Origin: Papaver somniferum
Lineage: Eukaryota; Streptophyta; Magnoliopsida; Ranunculales; Papaveraceae
Length of the DNA stretch: 64,000 nucleotides
Direction: 5' to 3'
Assembly (NCBI RefSeq): GCF_003573695.1
Contig: NC_039362.1
Location: 108,789,120-108,853,119, forward strand
Made by a program: the position numbers and the translations under genes. This document shows positions 34,070-47,021 of this stretch, in pieces; the stretch's first letter is position 1, and every line of letters begins with the position of its first letter. The notes beneath the pieces are model-generated. The model ran no database searches, was not told the origin of the DNA, and saw only the letters and a list, made by a program, of their open reading frames with translations.

Positions 34070-36383
34070 TGAAAAAGCGGGGGTCTAACAACCACACCCA
34101 ATATTTTTCTTAACAATATGTATGACAAACTCCAAAATACTTTTAAGAGAATCAACTTGACAGTCAGACTCAATCTTAATAAAAGTATATCAAGGAGTTA
34201 TGTCTCACTTTCTCGATTCAATACTTACTCAAGCAAATAGAAATCTGCACTTGAACAGTACCAAAGACCAATGTCAAGGATCAATCAATTTCAATCAACA
34301 ACCAAAGGTTGGATTTACCAATTGATCGATTCAATGCACAACCTGTAATATTTCAATTATATAACTAAATATAATGCGGAAAAGAAATGACACAGACACC
34401 AGAAGTTTTGTTAAACAGGAAACCCCAAATGCAGAAAAACCCTGGGACCTAGTCCAAATTGAACACACACTGAATTAAGACGCTACAGACACTAGACTAC
34501 TACAAAATAACTTCGGTATGGACTGTAGTTGAACCCCAATAAATCTCACACTGATACAAGGTACAGTTGCGCTCCTTACGTATCCGATCCCATCAGGATA
34601 ATACACACTTGATTCCCTTAGCTGATCTCACCCACAACTAAGAGTTGCTACGACCCAAAGTCGAAGACTTTAATAAACAAATTTGTATCACACAGAAAAG
34701 TCTATGGTAATAGATAAATCTGTCTCCCACAGAAATACCTACGAGTTTTTGTTTCGTCTTTTGATAAATCAAGGTGAACAGGAACCAATTGATAACTTGG
34801 ACTTATATTCCCGAAGAACAGCCTAGAATTATCAATCACCTCACAATAATCTTAAGCGACTAGCGAAAGAAGATATTGCGGAATCACAAACGATGAGACA
34901 GAGATGTTTGTGACTTCTTTTATATCTTGCCTATCATAGAAATCAATCTCAAGCCAATCTTACGATTGTACTTAATACGATAGAAACAGCAAGATCAGAT
35001 CACGCAACTACAGAGAAAATAGTTAGGTCTGGCTTCACAATCCCAATGAAGTCTTCAAGTCGTTAACCTACAGGGTCTCGATAGAAACCTAAGGTTAAAG
35101 GAGAATCGACTCTAGCTAATACAACTAGTATCACACAAGAGGTGTGGGGATTAGGTTTCCAAGTTGCTAGAGTTCTCCTTTATATAGTCTTTCAAATCAG
35201 GGTTTGCAATCTAAGTTACCTTGGTAACAAAGAATTCAATATCCACCGTTAGATGAAAACCTGATTAGATTCAAGCTAATATCTTTCAACCGTTAGATCA
35301 AACTTAGCTTGTTACACACAAATGAAATGCACGTTTATTTAGGTTTGTGTGATCGTACCCTAATATGTACACTTAGATGGTTCAACAGTAGTTAACCAAA
35401 TGGTTAGCCATACGAGCACTTTCATATCAACCATATTCATCTTCACCATAACTAGTTCAAATGACTCAAGAGAACTAGTTTGATAGTTGTTCAATTGCTT
35501 AGATCTCATAGAAGTATACAAGACACAATTGAAGCAAAAACGATTTGATTCACTCGAATCAATTCATGAACTTTATAGCCACGGTTTGCAAGTATGCATT
35601 CCTTAGTTTATATAAGTTTTAGTTCACGAATAATCGTTTCTAGAAACTAACCCACTTAAGTATGCATACTGGTACGCGTACTTAAGTACCCGGAATAAGT
35701 TTGTTTTCAGTTCACAAACTCTAGCAGAAATTCACGGGATGTGAACTTCCGACAGTACGCGGACTTCAGTTTCGGTTTTCCTGAGCAGCAAAGTACGCAT
35801 ACTTTGATTCAAGGAATAAGGACTTACACACGTATGAGTTATCACAAAATGTTTATATCCTTTCAAGGTTATATTATAAACTCTTATTTCAACCATTGAA
35901 ACATTCTTAGAGGATGTTATATAGTTGTTGTTCACAAGCTATTTTCAAGTAAATGAAACTAATTTGACTTTCGTCACTAGTAAAGATAAACTTGGCCAAA
36001 GCGAAAGCTTACCAACACATATTTCGAGAAATATATAAGCGAGATAAACTTGGCCCGAAATAGTTCATGTCCATAATCATAGTCTATATATCAATACGAC
36101 TTTTGTCTCAAGATAGGAGATAGAATAGATAGACTTTTGAGTGATAGATAAGTTCAAGTCTCCACATACCTTTTAGTCGATGAAGTTCCACCATTTCCTT
36201 GAGTATTTCTTCGTCTTTGTATGATGATCGACATGGAGTCTAGAGCTCAACTACACTTTCTATCCTAGTCCGAGACTTAGCTATGAGTAGACTAGAAATC
36301 AGGACTTATAGTTTTGGAAACTAAACTTGAAAACAAGCTTGGGATAGCAATGCTTGCGAGTTCGACCGAGCAGTGCTCCAAGA
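34070..36383 (-). repeat. Sire-2 5' LTR (right)
   Basis: 2314 bp. Starts TGAAAAAGCGGGGG and ends GTGCTCCAAGA before GATAT (36384-36388). A minus-strand TATATAAAG lies at 35178-35186. It is the uninterrupted reference for the Gyp-C and 58-bp insertions in the left LTR. Confidence 0.9.
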
Positions 36384-36773
36384 GATATCCCCCCATTTGT
36401 GTGAAGCTGAGTCAGACTTTGTGATGATGTGTTGAGAGAAAAATATTCTCTTTAGCCGAGTTGTCCAAGATAGAGAGATATTATCTGTTTTGTGAGAATG
36501 ACTAGGATGAGTCACGTGAAAAGGCATGGAATTCCTCAGGAATCGTGTGCAGAGTGTGAGAGGAGTTGATCCCTCTCTCCATGGCCGGTCACATATGTCA
36601 TGTGAAGACCGTATTATTGTTTGTGGGTCCCTTTGTTGAGCATGCGGAGCTCAAGAGAGCTTATCCACGTTTTTGGATAAATATGTATAGTTCATGCTCA
36701 ATTTACTAGCCGTGAGTGTGTTTGAGAGGCTGAGAAATAGGCTTGAGCACTAGGTATGGCGTGTTCCTATTAT

Positions 36774-36985
36774 TTGAATATCTCCGATATTTTGAGGAGA
36801 GATTTGAATCTCTTCGAGATTTTGCAGACAGTTCAAAATCTCTCCATGATTTTGCAGAGAGATTTGATTCTCTTCGAGATTTTTACGGACGGCTCAAAAT
36901 CTTTCCGTGATTTTACAGAGAGATTTGAATCTCTCCGAGATTTTGTGGACGGATCAAAATCTCTCCGAAGATTTTCTTAACGGAT
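36774..36985. repeat. GAGATTTTGCAGA-type repeats in Gyp-B LTR
   Basis: Alternating AGAGATTTGAATCTCT palindromes and GACGGATCAAAATCTCT units, about 30 and 60 bp apart, at least six copies. Each AGAGATT/AATCTCT pair can form a short hairpin. Confidence 0.75.
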
Positions 36986-37084
36986 CCGAATCTCACTATG
37001 GTCAGTTGGGACTCGGCTGGAGAAAGAGAAATGCTTTGTACGCCTAATTAATGCCTCTGCGAGACTTTGGATCACTTGTATTTG

Positions 37085-37660
37085 ACCAGCGTATCTTACA
37101 GAGATGTGTTAGGAATCAACTGTGTGTCCATATGATGAGCCGACAGGATCAGTGTATCTCGAAAGGATGTTCTAGGAGTTTGTCGAATGGGTTCAGAGGT
37201 AGAATAACCAGCGTATCTCGCGGGGATGTCCTAGGAATTATTCGAAAACCTCAGTAAGTCGAGTCAGAGCCTAGAGCAGACATGACCAGTGTATCTCGCG
37301 GTGATGTACTAGGAATCAGTCCTTGATCTCAAATAGGGTGAGTTGTGCTTACGGGAGATATGTGTATCTCCGCTCTGGGTCATATGTCCGTTGGGGACGT
37401 ATTTACGCATCTACAGAGCCTACATGACCAGCAGCATCTCATTGAGGACGTATACTAGGAATCATGGCATCACAATCCGCTGCGTGTCGCGAAGACATGC
37501 TGGAATTGTGGCTGTTCTGGTTCATAAGTCAGTCGGGGACGTTTTACGCTCTACAGAACCTACGTGACCAGCAGTATCTCGTTGAGGATGTGCGCTAGGA
37601 ATCACGGCATCACGACCAACATTGTCTCGCGGGGACATATACTAGAAATCATGGCTATTG
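37085..37660. repeat. GACCAGCGTATCTCG array in Gyp-B LTR
   Basis: Seven degenerate units of about 70-90 bp sharing ACCAGCGTATCTCGCGGGGA, then CTAGGAATCA. Spacing varies, so it is an old array. Confidence 0.75.
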
Positions 37661-37754
37661 GTGCCTTGAGTACCAAGGGCTTAATCTCTCCCGTGAGAGT
37701 TGAGTTGGTCTCGAAATGACACTTTTTCCCCTTATCCAAATTTCACCATCTACA

Positions 37755-38638
37755 TTAAGTCCCCTACTCAGATTAGAACCTTGGTTGTTCTATGATGAGT
37801 ATATATATGGTTACGAATCGTTCAGGCACGAAATTAAAATCCACTCGGTCTTCTAGACTTGCTGAGTCCCCTAATCGATGTTTAGCTTTTGATTGTTATG
37901 CCTCTGATCTTGGAATCGATTCTGGACTTTGGAACTTTATAAGATTTATTGTTAGACATTAATGACATGATAATAAAGTCTTGATAATACAAAATTTCCG
38001 TCTTGAGCGAATGGAATTTTTTAATTAGGGTTTAATTGGCCAAAGTCCTAATTTTCTCTCTTTGTGCATCCTTGAGATTCTGAGTTTGTATAGGCGAGTA
38101 TGTGGGGAAGACAGAATTTTTGAATAGTTCTTGGATGGCCTTGATGTTGGTGAAGGGACGCGAGAAAAGATAGGCACTTACTTTTGAAGTTACGGAGTCC
38201 CTATCCCATGTAAATTCTGAATTCATGCTTGTACTGTACCTAAACCCTAATTTTTCTTTTATTCGCATCTGACTCCTTCAGACACTCTGGAGAGGCTTGA
38301 CGAGGCTTGGAATGTGTGCATATATCTTGAGGGGTTATCAACTTGTATGATGAGAACTCGTTCAATCCCTTATACTAATCAGACACTCCTTTTCCGAGAG
38401 AAAATGTCTATCTTTGAAACCAAGGGTATTTCCGTCAAAAACCAATATGAGCCTGATTTTTTTATGACATGAAAGACTTATTGAGATTCTTTAGGCATGC
38501 GACGGCTTGAGAGAGGGAGAGAGGCGCATGTCTGGTCTTGGTTTTGAAAATGATGAACTCAAACTTCCCTATTGAGATAAATTCCCTTTACTTTCTCTGA
38601 GATTCCGCTTTTTTGGATTCCGTTTAAAGCTCGTTCTT
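37755..38638 (-). other. Gyp-B2 PPT and adjacent internal DNA
   Basis: Begins with TTAAGTCCCC (minus-strand GGGGACTTAA), the polypurine tract, and another AGTCCCCT near 37866. No domain-bearing ORF. Confidence 0.65.
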
Positions 38639-38650
38639 CTTAGAGCATTT

Positions 38651-39727
38651 TTTTACTCAAAAAGGCAAATTCATTGAAAAAATTCAGCATCCCACTAAGG
38701 TAGTGAGCAGCTGAAAAAAGAAAGACGAAGGTAGGAACAATAATATCAAACCATGCTCAAAGAGCATAGCAGTTACACCCTCAAGCCAAGAAAAGAAAAA
38801 CTCTGAACCCAAAAATGAACCCAAAAACTATCAAACAAAAAATCTAACTAACCATCTAAGCCATTACACCCTCCCAGTTATTCAAGACAGAGTTAATATA
38901 AATGTCTCCAAAAATATTTGTCCCAACACACCAATTATAAATATTGATCTTCACACTATCAATCAATTCCTCCTGAGTCTTATATTGCCCATTTAACAAT
39001 CTTTCATTCCTTTCAATCGATATAGCCCACCAAATAGCAAATGGAAACAAGTCCCAAATTTTTCTCTTGATTGAACTGTTCTTGTAATTCTTCTTTCTTG
39101 ATTCCCAGATGTTACTTCTTACGGAATCATGAAAAACTCACTGCAATTTATAAAAATTCAAGAAGTAATACCACACTGACCTGGTAGTTTCACAATGAAG
39201 AAATACATGCTTGTTTGATTCAGCTGACTTCTTGCATAAAAGGCAACCATTTACCATGATAGTATTCCTATATGAATTTGAGTACAGAGTAGGAGCAACA
39301 TTGTAACACAAAGTCCATCCAAAAATGCAACCTTCTGAGGAATTCTGGGATTCCAAACAGATTTGTAAGGAAACCTCAATAAACCATCATCTTCTAAGGA
39401 TTATGACATTATGCCATAGAAAAGCCCTTTGTTACCACCTGCCAAACTCTTTGATCACTGCCACTGTCTCTATCAATATTAAGAAGCAAATTCAAAAGAT
39501 GAGCCACATCTTCAATTTCATGTTCTTTTAGTAACCTGCAGAATGAAAAATTCCAACTATTATTATCACTTACATCCAACATATCATGTAATGTAGCATC
39601 CTTCTTGTTACTGATTTGGAATAGTGAAGGAAACATCAACTTTGGAGCCTGGCCATTAAGCCACTTGTCTTTCCAGAACAAAACTCTAGTGCCATTGTTT
39701 ACTTGAATTGCAGTGCATTGCTCAAGA
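38651..39727 (-). mobile_element. LINE-2: 5'-truncated L1-type LINE
   Basis: 1077 bp flanked by the 12-bp TSD CTTAGAGCATTT (38639-38650 and 39728-39739), with a short T tract at the left (tail on the minus strand). Broken minus frames (39409-39750, 39138-39356, 38856-39050) show the post-RT region VLFWKDKW and zf-RVT residues such as LLCKKSAESNKHVFLHC. RT and EN are absent through truncation. Confidence 0.85.
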
Positions 39728-39739
39728 CTTAGAGCATTT

Positions 39740-41588
39740 AGAGAACTCAATACTCATGTGTATGAGGCTTTTGGAATGAGTATATGAGATCTTGGTCGGT
39801 CTCTGGCTGTATCAGGGCCTTCTTCCTTGAAAATACTCAAAATTGCGAAATAAGGGTATTTTGGTCAAAATCTCTTATGAGCTCATTTTTGTTGAAGAGT
39901 AATGAGATAAAAGGGATTGATAGAAGTGTATAGGACCGTCCAAGAAAATGGGAGAGACTCGGTCCCTTCTCTTTTAGAATAAATCCTTTTTCACCAAATT
40001 CTTGAAATTAGGGCTATTTTCGTAAAAACCCTAATTCTCTTCGACTTTGATCCCTCTGAAAAATTCCAAGAGAATAAATCACGTCCTACTGGCCTATGAT
40101 AAAATCTTCACGCATGAAAAGGGCTTGTCCAGGGCTTGGGGAAATTTTAGAAGAAGAAAAGACCTTGGTTTCCTTATTTGAGCCAAATTAGGGCTATTTT
40201 TCCTCAAAACCCTAATTTTGTTCGACTTTGATCCCTCTGACGAAAATTCCGAGAGAATAAGTGACTTCCCACTGGAGTAGGAGAGAATTCTTACGCATAG
40301 GAAGAGATTGGCCACGGCTTGGAGGGATTTTAGAAGAAAGAAAAACCCTCAGTTTCCTTATTTGATCCAAATTCCTCCTAATTTCCTCCTTTTGCTCTAA
40401 TTCGTTTTCCTTTTGCTTCAAGGCTTCATTTTTGAAATAAAATTGAAAATAGAAGTATTTTTATATGTGGTAATATATAGAAACCGGTCCACCTCCTCCC
40501 ATGAATTCTACTTGCACTGAAATTCCTTGTTTGAGCGGAATTCCTATTTCTGTTCGAAGTATAACTGGTATTGCAGGAAACCGTTTTAGTATACTTAATG
40601 TTTGAATTTAATTCTTCACCAATGAATTATAATTGTGGCATGAATCTTCTAAACATATTCCTCTTGCTTAGATGATAGATTTGTTTGTCTTTAAAAACGA
40701 TATTAATCTTCAAATTGATGATATAGAAGTTAACAGAAGTACTTCTCATCTTGAGTTTGCTGATGTAGATATGCATCCTTCGTTCTTCATAGAGTCATCT
40801 TCTGTAAGTCTTGATATTTATCCCTCCTTGATCATATATTCATATTCCTTCGACCATTGAATGAATAGAAGTAGTCGTATTTGCCAAAGATTCACTTTGT
40901 GTAGGTGTTCTTCAAAAAATTTCAGATTTGAGGCACTTAGGGAGAATGGCCATAAACTCTTCATACGGACTCTGATTTGAGTCCCCGACCCCAAATTTGA
41001 AAGAGAATAGGCTTTCTAACGAAAAAAAATGACTTGATTCAGAGTTCGTTTGGCCAATCAAATCAGTGTATATTTTTGACTTCAAAAATCCCGTATAAAA
41101 TTTCAAGAGTTTTCAAATTGCACTTACTTTGGTGTTGGGGCAACATCTCCTAGATCGTTTATCCGTTTGAGGCTCCCTTTTGATATGTTGTTGGTAATAT
41201 ATAGGAACATATTTTTTTAAGAAAGTACCCCGAAATTCCTCATGTATTGTCATCAGTTTTCACGTCTCCCCGCTGCAGTGTATAGCAATCCGAATTAGGA
41301 AGGGAATCCTTGTGTTGTTCGGAGTTTTGACATGTCCCAATGCTTTAAACATGCGCCTTAGAGTTTTATGACATCACTAAGCCCACTTATATTAGAATAG
41401 GTCGTGATTTTTTCCTCCCTAGGTCAAAGATGTCCCATCATTTGATTTTATGTTTATACCCTTTGTCGTGAAGAAAACGTATTTTTCCTTGATCCTTTGT
41501 TAAAGTGTGGACCCAAACAAATCCACGAGTATCTCATGAGATGTGAGATGGATTTTTCAATAAGTATAGGTCTCTAGACATGAGGGTA
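39740..41588 (-). other. Gyp-B2 internal DNA, non-coding
   Basis: AT-rich, no domain. Contains two copies of a 180-bp unit starting ATTAGGGCTATTTT at 40007 and 40187. Ends at the TSD TGCTT (41589-41593) of Sire-3. Confidence 0.6.
40007..40366. repeat. 180-bp direct duplication
   Basis: Two adjacent units share ATTAGGGCTATTTT, TTCGACTTTGATCCCTCTGA and the TTTTAGAAGAA end, with clear divergence. Confidence 0.75.
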
Positions 41589-41593
41589 TGCTT

Positions 41594-43965
41594 TGAAAAA
41601 GCGGGGATCTAACAAACACATCCAATATTTCGCTTAGCAATCTGTATGGACAAACTCCAATATACTTTCTAGAGAATCAACTAGACAGTCAGACTCAATC
41701 TAAATTAAAAGTATATCAAAGAGTTTATATCTCAATCTCTCGATTTGATATATACTCAAGCAAATAGAAATCTGCGAGTCTTTATCAAATACTAGAGAGA
41801 TAACTTGGATGGTACCAAAGACCAATATCCATGTATCAATCAATTTAAATCAACAACCAAAAGGTCGGATATTCTAGTTAATTGAATAATGCACAACCTG
41901 TGATATTTCAATTATATAAAAAAAATATAATGCGGAAAAGAAATAACACAAACACCAGAATTTTGTTAACGAGGAAACCGCAAATTCAGAAAAACCCCGG
42001 GACCTAGTCCAGATTGAACATACATTGTATTAATCCGCTACAGACACTAGCCTACTCCAAATTAACTTCGGTCTGGACTGTAGTTGAACCCAAATCAATC
42101 TCACACTGATCCAAGGTACAGTTATGCTCCTACGCCTCTGATCCCAACAGGATACTGCGCACTTAATTCCCTTAGATGATCTCACCCACAACTAAGAGTT
42201 GCTACGACCCAAAGTCGAAGACTTTAATAAAAAAATCTGTATCACACAGAAAAGTCTACGGTAATAGATAAATCCGTCTCCCACGAATATACCTACGAGT
42301 TTTGTTCCGTCTTTTTATAAATCAAGGTGAACAGGAACCAATCAATAATACCATACTTATGTTCCCGAAGAACAGCTTAGTATTATCAATCACCTTACAA
42401 TAATCTTAATCGACGCAGCGAAAAAGGATATTGTGGAATCACAAACGATGAGATGAAGTTTGTTTGTGATTAATTTTTATCTTGCCTATCGGAGATATAA
42501 AATCTCAAGCCAATTATTACAATTGTACTCGTACGATAGAAGATGCAAGATCAGATCACACAACTACAAGAGAAGTAGTATCGGTCTGGCTTCACAATCC
42601 CAATGAAGTCTTTAAGTCGTTAACCTGGTTTAGAAGAAGAAACCAAAGGTTAAAGGAGAATCGACTCTAGCTATGCAACTAGTATCATATGTAAGGTGTG
42701 GGTATTAGGTTTCCCAGTTGCTAGGGTTCTCCCTTATATACACTTTCAAATCAGGGTTTGCAATCAAAGTTAGCTTAGTAACAAAGCATTCAATGTTCAC
42801 CGTTAGATGAAAACCTGATTAGATTCAAGCTAATATTTCTCAACCGTTAGATCGAAAGCTTAGCTTGTCACACACAAATGACATGTCCAATTTTGGGTTT
42901 ATGAACCGTACCCAAACATTAACATTTGTTGGTTCAACAAGTCAACCAAATGGTTAGCCATATGATTACTTTCATATCAACCATATTCTTCTTCACCATA
43001 ACTAGTTCAAATGACTCAAATGAACTAGTTAGAAAGTTGTTCAATTCCTTAGATCTTATGTAACTACACAAGACACAATCGAAGCAAAATCATTTTGATT
43101 CACTCGAATCGGTTCATGAACTTTATAGCCACGGTTTGCAAAATCATTCCTTAGTTTATTTAAACATTAGTTCAAGAACAACCGACTTTAGATATAACCT
43201 GCTCAAGTTCGCGGACTGGGTTCGCGGACTTAAGCTCATGGAAGGAGTTCACAAACTCCAGCAGAAATTCTCGGGTCGAGAACTTCCTCCAGTTCGTGGA
43301 CTTAGTTCGCATACTTGGCTCACGCCACTTCCATTTCTCTTGATCAACAAAGTTCGCAAACTTTGGTTCAAGGAATAAGAACTTATACATATATGTGTTT
43401 CCACAATAATGCTTATATCCTACCAATGGTTATGTAATCTAAACTCACATTTCAATCATTGAAACATTCTCAGAGGACGGATATAGCCGTTATTCACAGA
43501 CCATTTTTCGTCAGAGAAATTTTCAAAGTGATTGAAACATAATATGACTTTCGTCACTAGGTAAAGATGAATTCGGCTAAAGTGAAAGCTTACCAACACA
43601 TATTTCTCGAAATAGATAGGCGAGATAAACTCGGCTCGAAATAGAAAATGTGTATAATGAAAGTCTATATATCAAAACGACTTTTGTCTCAAGAGTAAGA
43701 GATAGAATAGATAGACTTTTGAGTGACAGATAAGTTCAAGTCTCCACATACCTTTTAGTCGATGATGATCCACCAGTTCCTTAAGTAGTCCTTTGTCTTG
43801 TATGATGATTTCCATGGAGTCTTGAGCTCAACTGCACTTTCTATCCTAGTCTGAGACCTTTAGCTATGTAGGCTAGAAATCAAGACTTATAGTTTTGATC
43901 ACTAACATTGACAAACATGCTTGAGATAGCAACGCATGCGAGTTCGACCGAGCAATGCTCTAACA
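41594..43965 (-). repeat. Sire-3 3' LTR (left)
   Basis: 2372 bp, TGAAAAAGCGGGG to GCTCTAACA. A minus-strand TATATAAGG lies near 42732-42740. The block 43195-43345 has repeated GTTCGCGGAC-like motifs. Confidence 0.9.
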
Positions 43966-44364
43966 ATCTCCCCCTTTGTCAATTTTAGTGGCAAAACTAT
44001 TAATACATATGGAATACAAAAAATAAATACATTAACTTTTGTAGCTCCTATTCCACATGCCTAATCTTCAACATTACTCGAAATCTTTGTCACTTCCAAG
44101 TACTCCAATGATCCCAAAGATTGTAAGTTTAGTATCATCGTTGTTGAAAATCCGTAGCTATAACAACAAGAATAATTCTCAATCATTGTTATACAGTGTC
44201 ATAGTATCATTACACATCGTCTAAGTTCAACTGTATCACAACTTCAACAACAATACTATGGTGATATGTATCACTCCCCCTTAGTCAATACTCCATCTTA
44301 CATGGAAACCACTCCCCCTTACATAATGATCCGAAAACCATATGTATTTGTAGCGTGAACTACA
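43966..44364 (-). other. Sire-3 PPT region
   Basis: Minus-strand AAAGGGGGAGATT next to the LTR, with more G tracts near 44275 and 44310. Closely matches 23992-24400 of Sire-2, then is interrupted by LINE-3. Confidence 0.8.
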
Positions 44365-44447
44365 AAAAATTGGCGATTTTTTCTTTTAGGGTTTCAAACT
44401 TTTTTTACATTTTTCCTTCATCCTTCATCATCTTTTGGTGACTTAGG

Positions 44448-46436
44448 ATGGGGGGAAATCCTGTTTCAAACGTGATTTCTCATGGGGTTAAAAACGTGAG
44501 TTTTGCTGATTGGGTTAAGGGTAAAAAACCCTATGTGTTAACTGATTCGGATCTCACATCTCTTCCTGATGCAACTACTTTTTGTGATGAACCGGCTCTT
44601 GATTTACCTCTTGATTTCACACAAGAGGGGCGTGATATGTTTCAATTCAGTCTCATTGGGAGATTGAACTTAAAAGGGTTAAATCTTAATGAAGTTCAAA
44701 CAATATTGGAAGAACAATGGAAACTTGGTGATAGGAGGAGTAAGTTGGTACCAATGACAAAGGGTTTTTCATCATCAAGTTAACTACAGTTGAAGAAAAT
44801 GAATGGGTTTGGCATGGTGATACGTGGGTAGTGCAGAATCAGCAACTTAGGGTTTATAATTTTTACCCTAACTTTGATCCTGAGAGACAAAATACTTTTC
44901 ATGCTACTGTTTGGGTAAGCTTCCCAGGCCTATATATTGAATTATGGACGTAAAGAATTCTGTTATCCATTCCTAAAATTCTTGGTAGGCCAATTGCTAT
45001 AGATCAAAAAACTTTGGATCATGATGTTGGGAACTATGGTGCTGTGCTCATTGATATTGATTTTGCTAAACTGATCCCTAAAAGAATTCGTTTGAAAGCT
45101 AATGGCAAAGAGTTTTGGCAATATGTTGAAGTTCAAGATTCGAAGAACATCTTTGCATACACTGTAAGTTTATGGGTCATAAATTTGAAAACTGTCTTGC
45201 TGCTCGTAAGCTTTTAGGAGGTTCTAAACCTATTGTTGAGGCTCAAAAACTTCAGTTTCAAAATTCTAAGGAGGGTAAACAGGTTAGAAATACAAATAAA
45301 AAGTATGCTTGGAGGGAAGTACGTGGAAAGAATGATACGCATGGTAATGGTTCCCATGCAGATCATGCTAAATCTGGTGTTAATGATGGTAGTGTCAGCC
45401 CATCTGATATTGTAAACAACACTCATGTTTTAGAGGATATTACAACAAGGGAAAGAATATACAGTCCTGGAAAGAGAGTATGGCAGATGTAACAACAACT
45501 ATTGATGCTTCAATTCAAGAGGGCGCTGATGATAAACAACTGGAAGAAGAACTTAATAGCTCTTTTATTGAATATCGTGAAGCTCATCTTAAGTTGATAA
45601 GATGTAAAAACGCTATTGCAGCCAAAAAGGATCTTGCTGCACGTAAAAATTCTACTCATGTAAACCATGCAGTTGTTCCGCCAGAGACAAGTAAACAAGT
45701 TCAGTCCGTGGAATTTCAATCTGGGAAGAATATGTCTATTCAGCCAACATCCATGACTAACAAAAACTCTGAGATTAGGTATGTGTCTAAACAAAATAAG
45801 GAATGTAACATTCAGGCCGTGACTAATTCTCAGAGTATTCAGTCTGTGACCAAGAGTACTCAGTCCGTGAAAACTTTGGCAGCTCAGCAAGATTCCGTGT
45901 CCAAGAAGAATTTGGAATATATTCAGTCCATGACCAAGAAGAACTCTGAGTTAATGTCCGTGTCCAAGAAAAATTCAAGTCCAAACTCAGTTTTGGAAAA
46001 TTCTTCAAAGTCAGTTCTCGTGAACAAGAGTACGACCAAACAAAATGAAAATAAGGCCGTGTCAGGGTCTATTTCTGCGTTTATTTCTAAACCAGGGTCA
46101 GCTAAAGAGGATTGGAAAACAGTTAAGGGTAAGAATTCCCCTAATAAGGGTATACCTTTTAAATTTAAATCTTTTGAAACTCCTTATGTGGATGAACTTT
46201 TTCAAACAGAATTAGTGGTGAAAAACAAGTATGATGCCTTAGATTCTGAGTTAGGTCTTGCTAATGATTCTAGTGAGGCGTTGGTGGAGGAGGAACAAGA
46301 TGATTCTAGTGACTCAGATAATAGTATGGGTTCGAAAGATTGGTGTGAAGTGGATGCAGATATTCTAGCAAGGAAACAAGCTAGAAACGTAGCCAAGCAA
46401 GCTGCCAAGATCATGGCTATTAATTCAAAGTCGTGA
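44448..46436 (+). pseudogene. LINE-3 ORF1 (DUF4283, zinc knuckle, long tail)
   Basis: MGGNPVSNVISHG start, then DUF4283 (FQFSLIGRLNLKGLNL, VPMTKGF). A one-base shift near 44770 moves the frame; a TAA near 44953 and another shift follow. The knuckle CIHCKFMGHKFENC lies at 45154-45195. The 45480-46436 frame gives 318 residues: a Lys/Ser/Gln-rich tail with repeated QSV/SVSKKN motifs and an NKYDALDSE segment like the end of other LINE ORF1 proteins. Confidence 0.85.
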
Positions 46437-47021
46437 ACATAACAAGGATATTCAAGCAGGGTTGGAGGAAAATGTTTTTGATCTCGAGAATATTTTAACT
46501 AAGGAGGAACTAGAGGAGGCAAGTACTATTCAGATTGATGAAGTGTGTGCTAATTTCATTAGAGATCCAGTCTTTAGATAAGACTCTTTCAAGGAAAAAA
46601 AGGAGCAAATTGATAGAATGTCAATTAAGAAGAAATCTCAATCTCCTATTTGCTTGTTCCGTGTGGTAATTATGCTTCAGATGAAAATGGAGAGGATTAT
46701 GACTATGTGATACTTATGATGATTATGAAGATGAATACAAGGAGAATCATGGAGACTATGATTTGACTCAAATAATTGTTGGTCTCATTCCCAAGAAGAA
46801 GAATTTTAAAGTTGGAAATAAGGGGCGAAAAAGATTTTAATTTTCTAGTTTTCTTCTTTATGTTATTTTTCAAGTGTTTAGGAGTTTATCTTATGTGTTT
46901 TTAGAGTATTTTGCCCCTTTGGTTTATGGGGGCGGGGAGGCCTAGAGCCTCCCATTTTGTAATTCTTGTAATTACGTTTTTTTGCTTTAATAAACCATTT
47001 TGACCTAGCAAAAAAAAAAAA
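46437..47021 (+). other. LINE-3 3' region and tail
   Basis: Acid-rich remnants of coding sequence to about 46840, then a GT-rich 3' UTR with GGGGGCGGGGAGG near 46930, TTTAATAAACC near 46986 and poly-A. No RT motifs. Confidence 0.65.

Larger units (their letters stand above)
7146..36383 (-). mobile_element. Sire-2: Sirevirus-like Copia element with nested insertions
   Basis: Bounded by 5-bp TSDs GATAT (7141-7145 and 36384-36388). Left LTR is 7146-9282 plus 23726-23991, internal region 23992-34069, right LTR 34070-36383. Without the insertions it is about 9.1 kb. Polyprotein order is knuckle, protease, integrase, RT, RNase H, the Copia order. Repeated polypurine tracts next to the 3' LTR fit the Sirevirus lineage. 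The terminal CA at the right end has become GA. Stops and frameshifts make it defective. Confidence 0.9.
36389..37754 (-). repeat. Gyp-B2 3' LTR, right piece
   Basis: Resumes the LTR cut at 7145 and ends CACCATCTACA before the PPT. It contains two tandem arrays (36774-36985, 37085-37660) and the uninterrupted GCCGTGAG site (36710-36717) that is split by the hAT in the 5' LTR. Confidence 0.85.
44365..47021 (+). mobile_element. LINE-3: ORF1-only LINE
   Basis: 2657 bp ending in 12 A residues (47010-47021). Short TSD TACA (44361-44364 and 47022-47025), supported by the uninterrupted Sire-2 sequence near 24400. It has a leader, an ORF1 and a 3' UTR, but no endonuclease or RT between ORF1 and the tail. 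It is complete at both ends, so this is an internal deletion rather than 5' truncation. Confidence 0.8.

Noticed and set aside
37085..37660. Possible satellite or centromere repeat.
   Set aside because: Too few, too diverged units, and contained in one LTR.
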